Source: Candidatus Acidiferrales bacterium
Lineage (GTDB): Bacteria > Bacteroidota > Ignavibacteria > Kryptoniales > JAKASW01
Direction of reading: 5' to 3'
NCBI GenBank assembly: GCA_035515795.1
Contig: DATJAY010000023.1
Span: 62,001-126,000, forward strand
Length of the DNA stretch: 64,000 bases
In this document: piece by piece, positions 28,070 to 35,928 of the stretch
Numbering within the stretch: position 1 is the stretch's first letter
Layout: each line of letters begins with the position of its first letter
Program-made: the position numbers and the translations under genes
The notes under the pieces: generated by a model
Databases searched by the model: none
What the model was told of the DNA's origin: nothing
Seen by the model: the letters and a program-made list of their open reading frames with translations, nothing else

Positions 28070-30877
28070 ATGCGTGAAAATTTTGCCATCGGGTCTAAGA
28101 TACCATGGATGATTTCTTTTTTTATCATTATCTCAGTTTCAATCTCCCAGGATGCTTTGACGCAGAGCAGCTACACATGGAAGAGCGTAGCAGCCGGAGG
28201 CGGCGGATTTGTTCCCGGCATAATTTATCATCCCGCAGCTCCGGGGCTTGCTTACGCGCGAACAGACATCGGCGGCGCATATCGATGGGATAATTCCACA
28301 AATCGATGGATACCGTTGACCGATATGATGAACAGAAGCACTTACGATTACATGGGCATCCTGTCAATCGCTGTTGATCCAAAGGATACAAACCGCGTCT
28401 TCATGGAAACAGGCCAATACACACAGTCGTGGGCGGGATACGGAGCTTTACTATCTTCAACCGATCGTGGCAATACATGGTCAATATTCACTCTCCCGAT
28501 GAAGGTCGGCGGAAACGAGGACGGACGCGGATGCGGCGAGCGACTGCAGGTCGACCCCAATGTTGACTCTATATTCTTCATGGGAACATCTTCCTTCTCC
28601 GGGACAAGTCCCTCCCAGCCTGGACTTTGGAAATCAGCCAACTCCGGAGCATCATGGTCGAGCGTTTCCTTGTTCACTCCTAAGAATGTGAATTTCGTCC
28701 TCTTTGATCCTTCAAGCTCTTCTCCCGGGAATCCGACACAAAGGATATTTGTGGGCGCGGCTGATACCAGCGGCAAAAGTCTATATGAGAGCACAGACGG
28801 CGGCGGAACATGGACTATCGTTTCCGGACAACCGCAAGGCGTTATGGCGATCAGGGCCGTCATCGCAGACAGCCTCCTTTACATGACGTTCGCAAATTAC
28901 CAAGGCCCAAACGGCGCGACCGCAGGATCCGTCTGGAAATACAACGTAAGCACCTCTGCCTGGACAAACGTTACTCCAGCTCCAGCACCACCAGCCCAGG
29001 GTGGGTATAGTGGCATATCATTATATCCCAAAAATCCGAATTATATTATCGTCAGCACACTCGATTGCTGGTCTCCTATGGACGAAGTCTACCTGACGAC
29101 GGATGGTGGAACACACTGGACCGGCAAGCTTCGAAGTGCGAACTTGAATCACAGCTATGCTCCTTATACAGCAAGCGGGAACCTTAAACCGCATTGGCTT
29201 GCTTCGATTGCGATGGATCCTTTCGACTCAAGCAGGGCAGTGTTCGGGACAGGATATGGAATCTGGGCTTGTGATAATCTCTTTGCGTCGTCGCCAACAT
29301 GGCATTTCAAAGACCAAAATTTGGAGGAGACAGTTCCATTCGAAATTATCAGCCCTCCCTTCACAAACTTGCTTTCTGCGATGGCGGACTATGATGGCTT
29401 CAGACATGACAGTCTCGGCGTTCCGCCTCCGCAAGGAAGATGGAATCCTCCGAAAGGCACAACATATTCAATTGCCTTTGCCGGAAAAGTCCCATCGAAA
29501 ATAGTCAAGTCGTACAACAACACAAACGGGTCATCGCCCTACGCTGCCTATTCTATTGATGGCGGCACAACATGGAATGATTTCACCACGTATCCAAGCG
29601 GAACAACCGCCGGAGGCAGCTGGGGCCAGCTCTCGATCACAATATCTGCAGATGGAAACACGATCGTGTGGTCACCGGCAGGCGCATCTATGTCTTACAG
29701 CACTGACAACGGGAAAACGTGGACTGGCTGCGGCGGAGGAGTGCCGTCCTCCGTGCAACCAAAGGCCGACCCGGTAAATCCCGAGAAGTTCTACGTTTTT
29801 GATGCGACCTCGATGGGGCAAATTTGGGTTTCCACCAACGCCGGCAAAACATTCTCAAAAGGCGCCGGAGGTCTACCAACGGTGCCGAGCTATCAAGCAC
29901 AAGACGGACTTATAACCACCGTGCCGGGCATTGAAGGAGATTTGTGGATATGTACCGGCAGCGGAGGGTTACACCACTCAACAAACTCTGGATCATCCGT
30001 GTCGAAAATGAGCAGTGTTAATACTGCCTGGCTGTTAGGAGCAGGTAAATCCTCAACGCCAGGAGGATATCCGGCACTTTATCTGTGGGGGATCATAAAC
30101 GGGACCCTCGGCATCTTCCGTTCGGATAATACAGGCGCGTCATGGATCCGAGTAAACGATGATGCTCACCAATTTGGCTATCTGTATTATGTGACGGGTG
30201 ACCCGAGAGTATACGGAAGATGTTATGTCTCGACCGGAGGTCGCGGAATTCTTTACGGCGAGCCGGCGAACAGCGACACAACTGACAACCCGACGACGAT
30301 CAACTTCGCTCCCGCACCCGGCGACAGCTTGAGACATTTTTATCAGAACCTCTCAGTTTCCTGGTCAAGGTCTTTCGATCCGCTGGGAAAACCAGTTACT
30401 TATGTAATGCATTTTTTTGGGCCGGGTGTGGATACGACCTTCACGACCGTCGACACAACCGACACATTTTCTGTCGGCAACATCCAGCCATTAAGCAACT
30501 ATGTTCTTACAGGGTTCGCCACAAACGGATTCGACACGACCGCTTCTGCAAACGCTATTGGGTTTGTCACGGCGTCTTCGTTAACCGAGGTCAGGCAGGC
30601 GCCGGGAATTCCGGCAAGCTTTGCGCTGTATCAAAATTTTCCGAATCCATTCAACCCGACCACGATAATTCGCTATCAACTTCCGGCTGCCAGCAGTGTC
30701 ACACTGAAACTTTACGATGTACTTGGGAGAGAAGTCGAGACCTTGGTGAACGGAGTTAATAAGCCAGGGAAACATGAGGTTAAATTCGACGGGACCAAAT
30801 TTGCGAGCGGAGTTTATTTCTGCACTCTAAACACCGGGAGTTTTATCCAATCAAGAAAATTAGTCCTGCTGAAATAG
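28070..30877 (+). CDS. Secreted GH74-family xyloglucanase with T9SS sorting domain
   Basis: A 935-aa GH74 protein of two beta-propellers. These enzymes cut the xyloglucan backbone by inversion. The start of the mature protein (WKSVAAGGGGFVPGI, then YARTDIGGAYRW) is diagnostic. Candidate catalytic acids are Asp66 in RTDIGGA and Asp440 in MADYDGF, one in each propeller. Many BNR-type motifs follow (SSTDRGNTW, ESTDGGGTW, YSTDNGKTW). A fibronectin-like segment and a T9SS tail (NFPNPFNPTTIIRY to LVLLK) end the protein. I use the ATG at 28070, nine bases after GGAGG, not the ATG at 28040. It is the only complete plus-strand gene in the window. Confidence 0.9.
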   Translation: MRENFAIGSKIPWMISFFIIISVSISQDALTQSSYTWKSVAAGGGGFVPGIIYHPAAPGLAYARTDIGGAYRWDNSTNRWIPLTDMMNRSTYDYMGILSIAVDPKDTNRVFMETGQYTQSWAGYGALLSSTDRGNTWSIFTLPMKVGGNEDGRGCGERLQVDPNVDSIFFMGTSSFSGTSPSQPGLWKSANSGASWSSVSLFTPKNVNFVLFDPSSSSPGNPTQRIFVGAADTSGKSLYESTDGGGTWTIVSGQPQGVMAIRAVIADSLLYMTFANYQGPNGATAGSVWKYNVSTSAWTNVTPAPAPPAQGGYSGISLYPKNPNYIIVSTLDCWSPMDEVYLTTDGGTHWTGKLRSANLNHSYAPYTASGNLKPHWLASIAMDPFDSSRAVFGTGYGIWACDNLFASSPTWHFKDQNLEETVPFEIISPPFTNLLSAMADYDGFRHDSLGVPPPQGRWNPPKGTTYSIAFAGKVPSKIVKSYNNTNGSSPYAAYSIDGGTTWNDFTTYPSGTTAGGSWGQLSITISADGNTIVWSPAGASMSYSTDNGKTWTGCGGGVPSSVQPKADPVNPEKFYVFDATSMGQIWVSTNAGKTFSKGAGGLPTVPSYQAQDGLITTVPGIEGDLWICTGSGGLHHSTNSGSSVSKMSSVNTAWLLGAGKSSTPGGYPALYLWGIINGTLGIFRSDNTGASWIRVNDDAHQFGYLYYVTGDPRVYGRCYVSTGGRGILYGEPANSDTTDNPTTINFAPAPGDSLRHFYQNLSVSWSRSFDPLGKPVTYVMHFFGPGVDTTFTTVDTTDTFSVGNIQPLSNYVLTGFATNGFDTTASANAIGFVTASSLTEVRQAPGIPASFALYQNFPNPFNPTTIIRYQLPAASSVTLKLYDVLGREVETLVNGVNKPGKHEVKFDGTKFASGVYFCTLNTGSFIQSRKLVLLK

Positions 30878-30896
30878 GATTGTCCGGCCCGCGATA

Positions 30897-31880
30897 TCAG
30901 TGTTTCGGAGTGAATCGAACCACCTGATTGTGCATCGGTCGTAGCGTTCTCAAATAAGAGTAGATATCGCCCAAATCCCCTTCTGTCATCCCGGCAAACG
31001 ATGTCATCGGCATCACCGTGTTGTATTCGTTCGGTGCCACCGGGATATTGCGCGAACTGTCCGACGAAAAATTCTTGAAATACTTAACAAACTCATCCTT
31101 GGTCCATCGCCCGATCCCTGTTTCATCATCGGGAGTGATATTGGCAGATCGAACGATTCCTGCAGGTAAAATAAAATCCATTCCGCCCGCAAAGTCCATC
31201 CCTTTTATCGGCTCACCTTTGTCAACCGGAGTGTGACATCCGCTGCATGATGCCATGGTCGTAAGGTATTCTCCGTAGATCACTGAGTCGGACTTGTCGA
31301 TCGGCCGACCGGGGTTATAACTCCCGAATGGGATCGTTTTCACCAGCAAGTTCATCGGGAAATCCAAATGGCGCTCAGGAATTTTACTCTCGACAGGTTT
31401 GATGGTGCGGAGGTACGCGACTATCGAGTAAAGGTCCTCGTGTCTCATATAATTAAAATCCTGATACGGCATTATCGGAAACAGTGCCGTTCCATCTTTT
31501 GAAACTCCCGTTGTTATTGCCCTGATTAATTCGCCGTCCGTCCAACCGCCGATTCCCGCCGGAGTTATGTTCTTCGCGTAAACCGTTCCGGGAACTCCTG
31601 CCGTAACCTTATCGAATACCTCGCCGCCTTCGCCTTCGGTTCCAGGAATTACCGGGCCGGAAAATTTTGTCCAGTCACGCTCCGAGTGGCAATCGAAGCA
31701 ACCTGCGACATGCCTGACGAGATATTCACCTCGTGCAAGCCTCGCAGACGTAAGTTCAACTTTGATATTCGGTACGGGCTCGGCCTTGGGGAACGACAGA
31801 TTGAAATAAACGAGGCCGATTATTATCAGGGCGGCAATTCCTCCGACTACCGCCCCGAAAATCTTAATGAATTTTCTCAT
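30897..31880 (-). CDS. Membrane-anchored di-haem cytochrome c
   Basis: A 327-aa protein with an N-terminal membrane anchor (about residues 8-28) and two c-type haem motifs, CFDCH at 61-65 and CSGCH at 212-216. The two halves are similar (GEYLVRHVAGC..., then GEYLTTMASC...; PAGIGGWTDGEL, then ETGIGRWTKDEF), so it is a tandem cytochrome c fold like the cytochrome subunits of alcohol or aldehyde dehydrogenases. It should transfer electrons in the periplasm. No partner dehydrogenase is adjacent. No good ribosome site precedes the ATG. It converges with the GH74 gene with a 19-bp gap and no obvious terminator. Confidence 0.85.
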   Translation of the reverse strand: MRKFIKIFGAVVGGIAALIIIGLVYFNLSFPKAEPVPNIKVELTSARLARGEYLVRHVAGCFDCHSERDWTKFSGPVIPGTEGEGGEVFDKVTAGVPGTVYAKNITPAGIGGWTDGELIRAITTGVSKDGTALFPIMPYQDFNYMRHEDLYSIVAYLRTIKPVESKIPERHLDFPMNLLVKTIPFGSYNPGRPIDKSDSVIYGEYLTTMASCSGCHTPVDKGEPIKGMDFAGGMDFILPAGIVRSANITPDDETGIGRWTKDEFVKYFKNFSSDSSRNIPVAPNEYNTVMPMTSFAGMTEGDLGDIYSYLRTLRPMHNQVVRFTPKH

Positions 31881-31939
31881 TTAGTCATTTGTCGTTCAAA
31901 AAGCCAATCAATGAATGACAATAACTACTTCCCTTTTTC

Positions 31940-33358
31940 TCACTTCATCAACACAAATTTCTTCATCGACACAAATTTTTCGCCATTATTTCCAATCGCT
32001 ACGATCCGGTAGAAGTACATTCCACTCGCAAACATGTCCATGTTCACGACCTTGGTGAACCTTCCGGCATTCATTGTTCCATAGTTGTTCTCAAAAACTC
32101 TCTGTCCAAGAACGTTGTAAATATCCAGTGTCACCGTCGATTGCGCCTTCAGGTCGAACTGTATCGTGGTAGTCGGGTTGAACGGGTTTGGATAGTTCTG
32201 GTAAAGAGCGCAGGCATTCGGAACATCCACTGTAGCGGAAAGTGTAGACAAGTCTTTCGTTACTCCGCCTGTCGAAACACTTTGAATCTTATACTGAAAT
32301 GTTGAGCCAGAAACGACATGGTAGTCGGTAAAATCATAACTTCTTCCGGTGCTACTCGTGCCGAGGCCGCGAAGACTGTCGTTGCTCGTGTAGCTCGAAA
32401 TGAGTTTGAAGGTGGAAGTATTTGGATCCTCGCGGAGAATGTTGAATCCCGCGTTGCCGACCTCAGACTGCGTCTTCCATGAAATCATCACGGAGCCGAC
32501 ATCTGTCGTAGCAACAAAATCCGTCGCCTGAACAGAAAGGGAGTGATCCGTTGGGACGAACGAGAACGTGAGCCCATCGGAGGGGGGCGTTTTTACGGAA
32601 TCAATTTCCGTCACTGAGCTTGCCGTTGCTGAAGTGCTCATGCCGCTCAGCGATATGAATTCCCCCAGGGAATCGACAAGCCCGATACTAGTACCCGTGT
32701 CATACGCGTCGAAAGCGACGGAGGAATCAGGTCCCGGCTGGTAAATAAATTGGATCTCGCCCGTTGTCTCGTAAAGCTTAACCTGGAATGAAAGCTGGTC
32801 AGTTGCATTAGGGCCGACGGAGTTCCCATAACCGACAACCTGGCTCCACTCAACCGTGAATATTCTATTGGGAGCACTGCCATCTGTCTCATAATAGATA
32901 TGATTATTTACGATAAGGTCTGCATCCAACGGCGTGATGAACGGCAGCATTCTTGTATCCGCGTCTGCAAGGGTATCGGCGTATTTGTAAAGTGAATCGT
33001 TTCTAGAGAGTGGGTTAAAGGAAAGCCACCCGTTTGACGACGCGAAGACATAGGAATACGGGTTTCCACCGAAATAGAATGCGAAGCCGATCGGCAGCGC
33101 GACCGATACCCCTTCGTCATAATCAAATACCTCAGGAATCGTATCTCCAGTTGAAGTGATACTGTTGAACGATCCAGTCGAAGCTGTGAAATTGAATTTA
33201 CTTAGAAAGTCAGATGGTACACGTGGTCTGGTTCTCAAGACGGACATGACTCCGGGATGCGAATGTCTTTTGACTGAAGACGGGAAAGCAAAAACGTTCG
33301 TTCCGATCACAATTGAAATAATCGAAGTAAGGAATATGCATTTGTAGAATTTGCTCAT
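31940..33358 (-). CDS. Secreted beta-sandwich protein with T9SS sorting domain
   Basis: I do not recognise a catalytic family. The 472-aa protein has a signal peptide, then a ~220-aa beta-rich domain with FAFYFGGNPYSYVFASSNGWLSF, a pattern seen in nidogen-like and cell-surface adhesion domains. A fibronectin-like module follows (SVQATDFVAT to FNILREDP), then a T9SS tail (NYPNPFNPTTTIQF to FVLMK). The last ~190 residues closely match the ends of the next two genes upstream (33798-35483 and 35929-38613). GGAGG five bases before the ATG at 33358 sets the start. It is probably a surface or released protein; the function is unknown. Confidence 0.75.
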   Translation of the reverse strand: MSKFYKCIFLTSIISIVIGTNVFAFPSSVKRHSHPGVMSVLRTRPRVPSDFLSKFNFTASTGSFNSITSTGDTIPEVFDYDEGVSVALPIGFAFYFGGNPYSYVFASSNGWLSFNPLSRNDSLYKYADTLADADTRMLPFITPLDADLIVNNHIYYETDGSAPNRIFTVEWSQVVGYGNSVGPNATDQLSFQVKLYETTGEIQFIYQPGPDSSVAFDAYDTGTSIGLVDSLGEFISLSGMSTSATASSVTEIDSVKTPPSDGLTFSFVPTDHSLSVQATDFVATTDVGSVMISWKTQSEVGNAGFNILREDPNTSTFKLISSYTSNDSLRGLGTSSTGRSYDFTDYHVVSGSTFQYKIQSVSTGGVTKDLSTLSATVDVPNACALYQNYPNPFNPTTTIQFDLKAQSTVTLDIYNVLGQRVFENNYGTMNAGRFTKVVNMDMFASGMYFYRIVAIGNNGEKFVSMKKFVLMK

Positions 33359-33627
33359 TTTACCCTCCATTATCTTGGTTGTTGACGGTTGCGATCGAAA
33401 TTGGAAGCAATGTTCCGATTTCAAAGGAACTTAATGCTTGCATCAATCGATCTCATATGGAATTGGAGAGTCAGTGGGATGAAACAAACTCTATGTAACG
33501 AATGGTCCCTAATTCCCTTCTGCTCCGCTGCTCTCCAGAAATCATCAACTTTCTTTTTCATCGCTCCCTAGCCAGTCTGATGCGGATGAAGTTCCCACTT
33601 ACTCTTCAATTATGCTTAAGACAAATT

Positions 33628-33652
33628 GGGCGGAGGTCTTTAGGCCCCGCCC
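33628..33652. terminator. GC-rich hairpin, possible transcription terminator
   Basis: GGGCGGAGG and GCCCCGCCC arms around TCTTTAG form a stem of about eight pairs, including one G-U on the minus-strand RNA. GTTTTAG follows on the plus side and AATTTG on the minus side. A terminator between the two minus-strand T9SS genes would make sense, but the U-tract is poor. Confidence 0.35.
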
Positions 33653-33704
33653 GTTTTAGACGAAATAATATATTTTATGAGTTTCACTTTATCAACATCA
33701 GCTT

Positions 33705-33719
33705 TCCCGCAGGGCGGGA
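33705..33719. repeat. Short perfect inverted repeat
   Basis: TCCCGC-AGG-GCGGGA is a perfect six-base stem with a three-base loop. It sits directly next to the vestigial LMLIK tail and may be part of the event that created it. Confidence 0.4.
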
Positions 33720-33756
33720 TTTGATCCTGTGGCACCAGGATTCAACTTTACCACTT

Positions 33757-33782
33757 GCCTGCGCTAAAACTTCGGCGCAGGC
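33757..33782. repeat. Inverted repeat downstream of the GLUG-protein gene
   Basis: GCCTGCGC and GCGCAGGC form a perfect eight-base stem with a ten-base loop, 16 bp after the stop at 33798. CAAAAATTTTTT follows on the plus strand. It could be a 3'-end stabiliser or terminator, but the T-run lies on the wrong side for the minus-strand gene. Confidence 0.4.
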
Positions 33783-33797
33783 CAAAAATTTTTTCCT

Positions 33798-35483
33798 CTA
33801 CTTTATCAGCATTAGCTTCTTTACGTTGTCGAACTTCTGTCCGTCATTTCCTTGCGCTGTGATATGGTAGAAGTAAACTCCACTGGCAAACCTGTCCATG
33901 TTCACGACTTCGTCGAATCTTCCGGCATTCATGCTGCCGTAGTTCTCCGAATACACTCGTTGACCCAGAACATCATAGATCTCCAGAATAACCATCGATT
34001 GCTCCTTGAGGTCGAACCGTATCGTAGTACTCGGGTTGAACGGGTTCGGATAGTTCTGGTATAATGCATAATTCTTCGGTACATCTACGGTAACGGTGAG
34101 AGTGGATAAGTCTTTAGTCGTTCCGTTTGTCGAGACACTCTGGATTTCATATTGATACGTAGAACCGGAAATTATTTTGTCATCCGTGTAATTGTAGGCT
34201 CTTCCTGTGCTGCTGGTCCCGAGACCCCGGAGGCTGCCGTCGGCGATGTAACTTGCCAGCAGTTTGAAAGAACTTGTTCCTGGGTCTTCGCGAAGTATGT
34301 TGAATCCTGCATTATCAACTTCAGATTGCGTGTTCCATGACAGAGTTACGGAATTCATGTCGGCGGTCGCAAGGAAGGCGATTGCCTGGACGGGAAGAGA
34401 ATGATCTGGCGGGGCAGTTTGCAAATAGGGAAATCCACTGTTGGTGTTTGAATTTATCGCCCATGTGTTCGTGAAATCCCAGCTGGCGCCGGTGAAGGTC
34501 GATTCCGTTTTCATATTTGATGTTGTTTCGCCCGTTGCGCCCGTCGTAGGATAGCCCTGGATCCCGGTAGATCCGGAAGAGTCTGTGTCCCAGAAGTTAT
34601 TGGTGACCGAGCCAAGATAGTTGTATCCGATGAGACCGCCAGTAGCGGTTGAGGATCCACCTGTGATGGTGTTAGCACTGTAACAGTATTGAACGGTGCC
34701 ACTGTTGTTTTCACCCGCCAATCCTCCCACGTCAGCACTACTGCCGCCCTGAACGCTTCCTCCTATAGTGTAACAGTTTCTTATCGATCCATTATTATCA
34801 CCTACCAACCCGCCAACGGGGCTGCTACTCGAGGTGCAGGTAACGTTTGCGGAGCTGTAGCTGTCCTCTATGGTTGTTCCTGAGCTGCTTATACCAACAA
34901 GACCGCCGATGTTTGATCCACTGCTGGATGTTATAGTTCCAGAAGTGGAGCACCCGTTAACGGTGGTGGTCCCGCCATTGCCATCCGGAAACGCGAGCAA
35001 GCCACCAACATACGCGTTGGTTCCATTCGCAGTGATGCTCTCGCTAACAAGCACGATATTTTTTAGAGTCGCCGAAGCGGTATAACCGAACATCCCTCCT
35101 AAAGTACTCGTATTGTTTTCATGTAGGCCCGATATTAAATAACCTCCTCCATCGTAAACGCCTTTGAAAGGGTTAGAAAGCTGCGAAGTCCCGATCGGTC
35201 CAAAGCCAGCATTTGAGTTCCAACCCGAGGTCGGCGACGCATCTATGTTCGCTGTCTGTTTGAAGTAATCGTTCGCATCACTCCATGCGGTGTCATTGTT
35301 CGCATCCTGAAGCCAAGCGAGGTTGTCAAGATTTGCTATGTATAGTGTGTCCCCATTTCGTGTGGGTGCTGTTTCTGTCTGTGCCAGAGTTGTCCGCGCA
35401 AATAACGGGATAAGCGAAATGCTTGCAGCGCTGATCAAAGCAACGACCAATGTTGCAGCTAACTTGTATATACTTCTTCTCAT
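33798..35483 (-). CDS. Secreted GLUG-repeat protein with T9SS sorting domain
   Basis: A 561-aa protein with a signal peptide (ending near LAQTE), then a repeat region (about 100-345) with GLUG-type units (VGGLVGDNNGSIRNCYT, VGGLAGENNSGTVQYCYS, TGGLIGYNYLGSVTNNFWD). These form a right-handed solenoid in surface proteins. A fibronectin-like module (PVQAIAFLATADMNSV to FNILREDP) and a T9SS tail (NYPNPFNPSTTIRF to LMLIK) follow. GAGGAGG upstream of the ATG supports the start. GLUG proteins are linked to adhesion in known cases; a role in attachment to plant material is inference. Its C-terminal third is nearly the same as in the two flanking T9SS genes. Confidence 0.8.
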   Translation of the reverse strand: MRRSIYKLAATLVVALISAASISLIPLFARTTLAQTETAPTRNGDTLYIANLDNLAWLQDANNDTAWSDANDYFKQTANIDASPTSGWNSNAGFGPIGTSQLSNPFKGVYDGGGYLISGLHENNTSTLGGMFGYTASATLKNIVLVSESITANGTNAYVGGLLAFPDGNGGTTTVNGCSTSGTITSSSGSNIGGLVGISSSGTTIEDSYSSANVTCTSSSSPVGGLVGDNNGSIRNCYTIGGSVQGGSSADVGGLAGENNSGTVQYCYSANTITGGSSTATGGLIGYNYLGSVTNNFWDTDSSGSTGIQGYPTTGATGETTSNMKTESTFTGASWDFTNTWAINSNTNSGFPYLQTAPPDHSLPVQAIAFLATADMNSVTLSWNTQSEVDNAGFNILREDPGTSSFKLLASYIADGSLRGLGTSSTGRAYNYTDDKIISGSTYQYEIQSVSTNGTTKDLSTLTVTVDVPKNYALYQNYPNPFNPSTTIRFDLKEQSMVILEIYDVLGQRVYSENYGSMNAGRFDEVVNMDRFASGVYFYHITAQGNDGQKFDNVKKLMLIK

Positions 35484-35928
35484 TTCTCCTCCTCGAGAAT
35501 TTTCGTTCGAATGGCAATTGATTTTCTAAAACTGGATGGGGTTAAGATGTGCCGTAACGTTTACACAGTGTTCTCCTCCTTCACGTTAATTTCCAACTTT
35601 TGAATTGCGTATTAAGTTCCCGGTGTCCCCTGGGAAAATTTTCCGAGATTACTGACTGACTCTGGACAGAGACGTTTGCTCCATTTGACTCAAAGTGCTT
35701 TCCGAAAGCTCTCAAAACTGGCAGAGCTGACGATCCAAGGCCCCAAATCGACCTTGAGATCTTTCCAATTGACGTTCCGATGGCTCCAATTGGCAATTAG
35801 ATGGTTCCAATCAACAATACGAAACTTCCAATTAGCAATACGACGGATCCAATACACGATACGATGTTTCCAATTGTCAATCCGATACTTCCAATCGCTC
35901 TTTCCGCGGGGCCTTCCGTGAAGCTACT
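35484..35928. other. Intergenic region with 21-bp tandem repeat
   Basis: This 445-bp gap lies between two minus-strand T9SS genes. It contains the ribosome site of the left gene next to 35483, a perfect GGAAAATTTTCC palindrome at 35633-35644, and the tandem repeat at 35763-35909, listed separately. I see no supported gene. Confidence 0.6.
35763..35909. repeat. Seven-unit 21-bp tandem repeat
   Basis: Seven consecutive 21-base units start at 35763, 35784, 35805, 35826, 35847, 35868 and 35889. Most begin TTCCAATT (variants CTCC, ATCC), with an AATACGA-like segment near the end. Units differ at several positions, but the spacing is exact. Because 21 is a multiple of three, the plus strand stays open and reads as a heptapeptide repeat of the type FQL-A/S/T-IRx (FQLTFRW, LQLAIRW, FQSTIRN, FQLAIRR). 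It begins 19 bp past the stop of the gene at 35929. The ORF has no plausible start signal, so I treat it as a DNA repeat. Confidence 0.8.

Larger units (their letters stand above)
33359..33797. other. Hairpin-rich intergenic region with a vestigial sorting-domain tail
   Basis: No gene is evident in these 439 bp. Three GC-rich inverted repeats (33628-33652, 33705-33719, 33757-33782) stand out. Around 33682-33710 the minus strand reads AGKLMLIK followed by a stop, a near copy of the last codons of the gene at 33798 (KKLMLIK plus stop), which suggests duplication of a 3' end or decay of a former T9SS gene. The left part of the gap shows nothing clear. Confidence 0.45.

Noticed and set aside
35763..35909. 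CRISPR array
   Set aside because: The 21-bp units are directly adjacent with no spacers, and no cas gene is in the window.
35676..35921. Plus-strand heptapeptide-repeat ORF as a protein gene
   Set aside because: Its open frame follows from a 21-bp repeat. There is no ribosome site and no recognisable domain, and it overlaps only spacer DNA, so I list it as a repeat.
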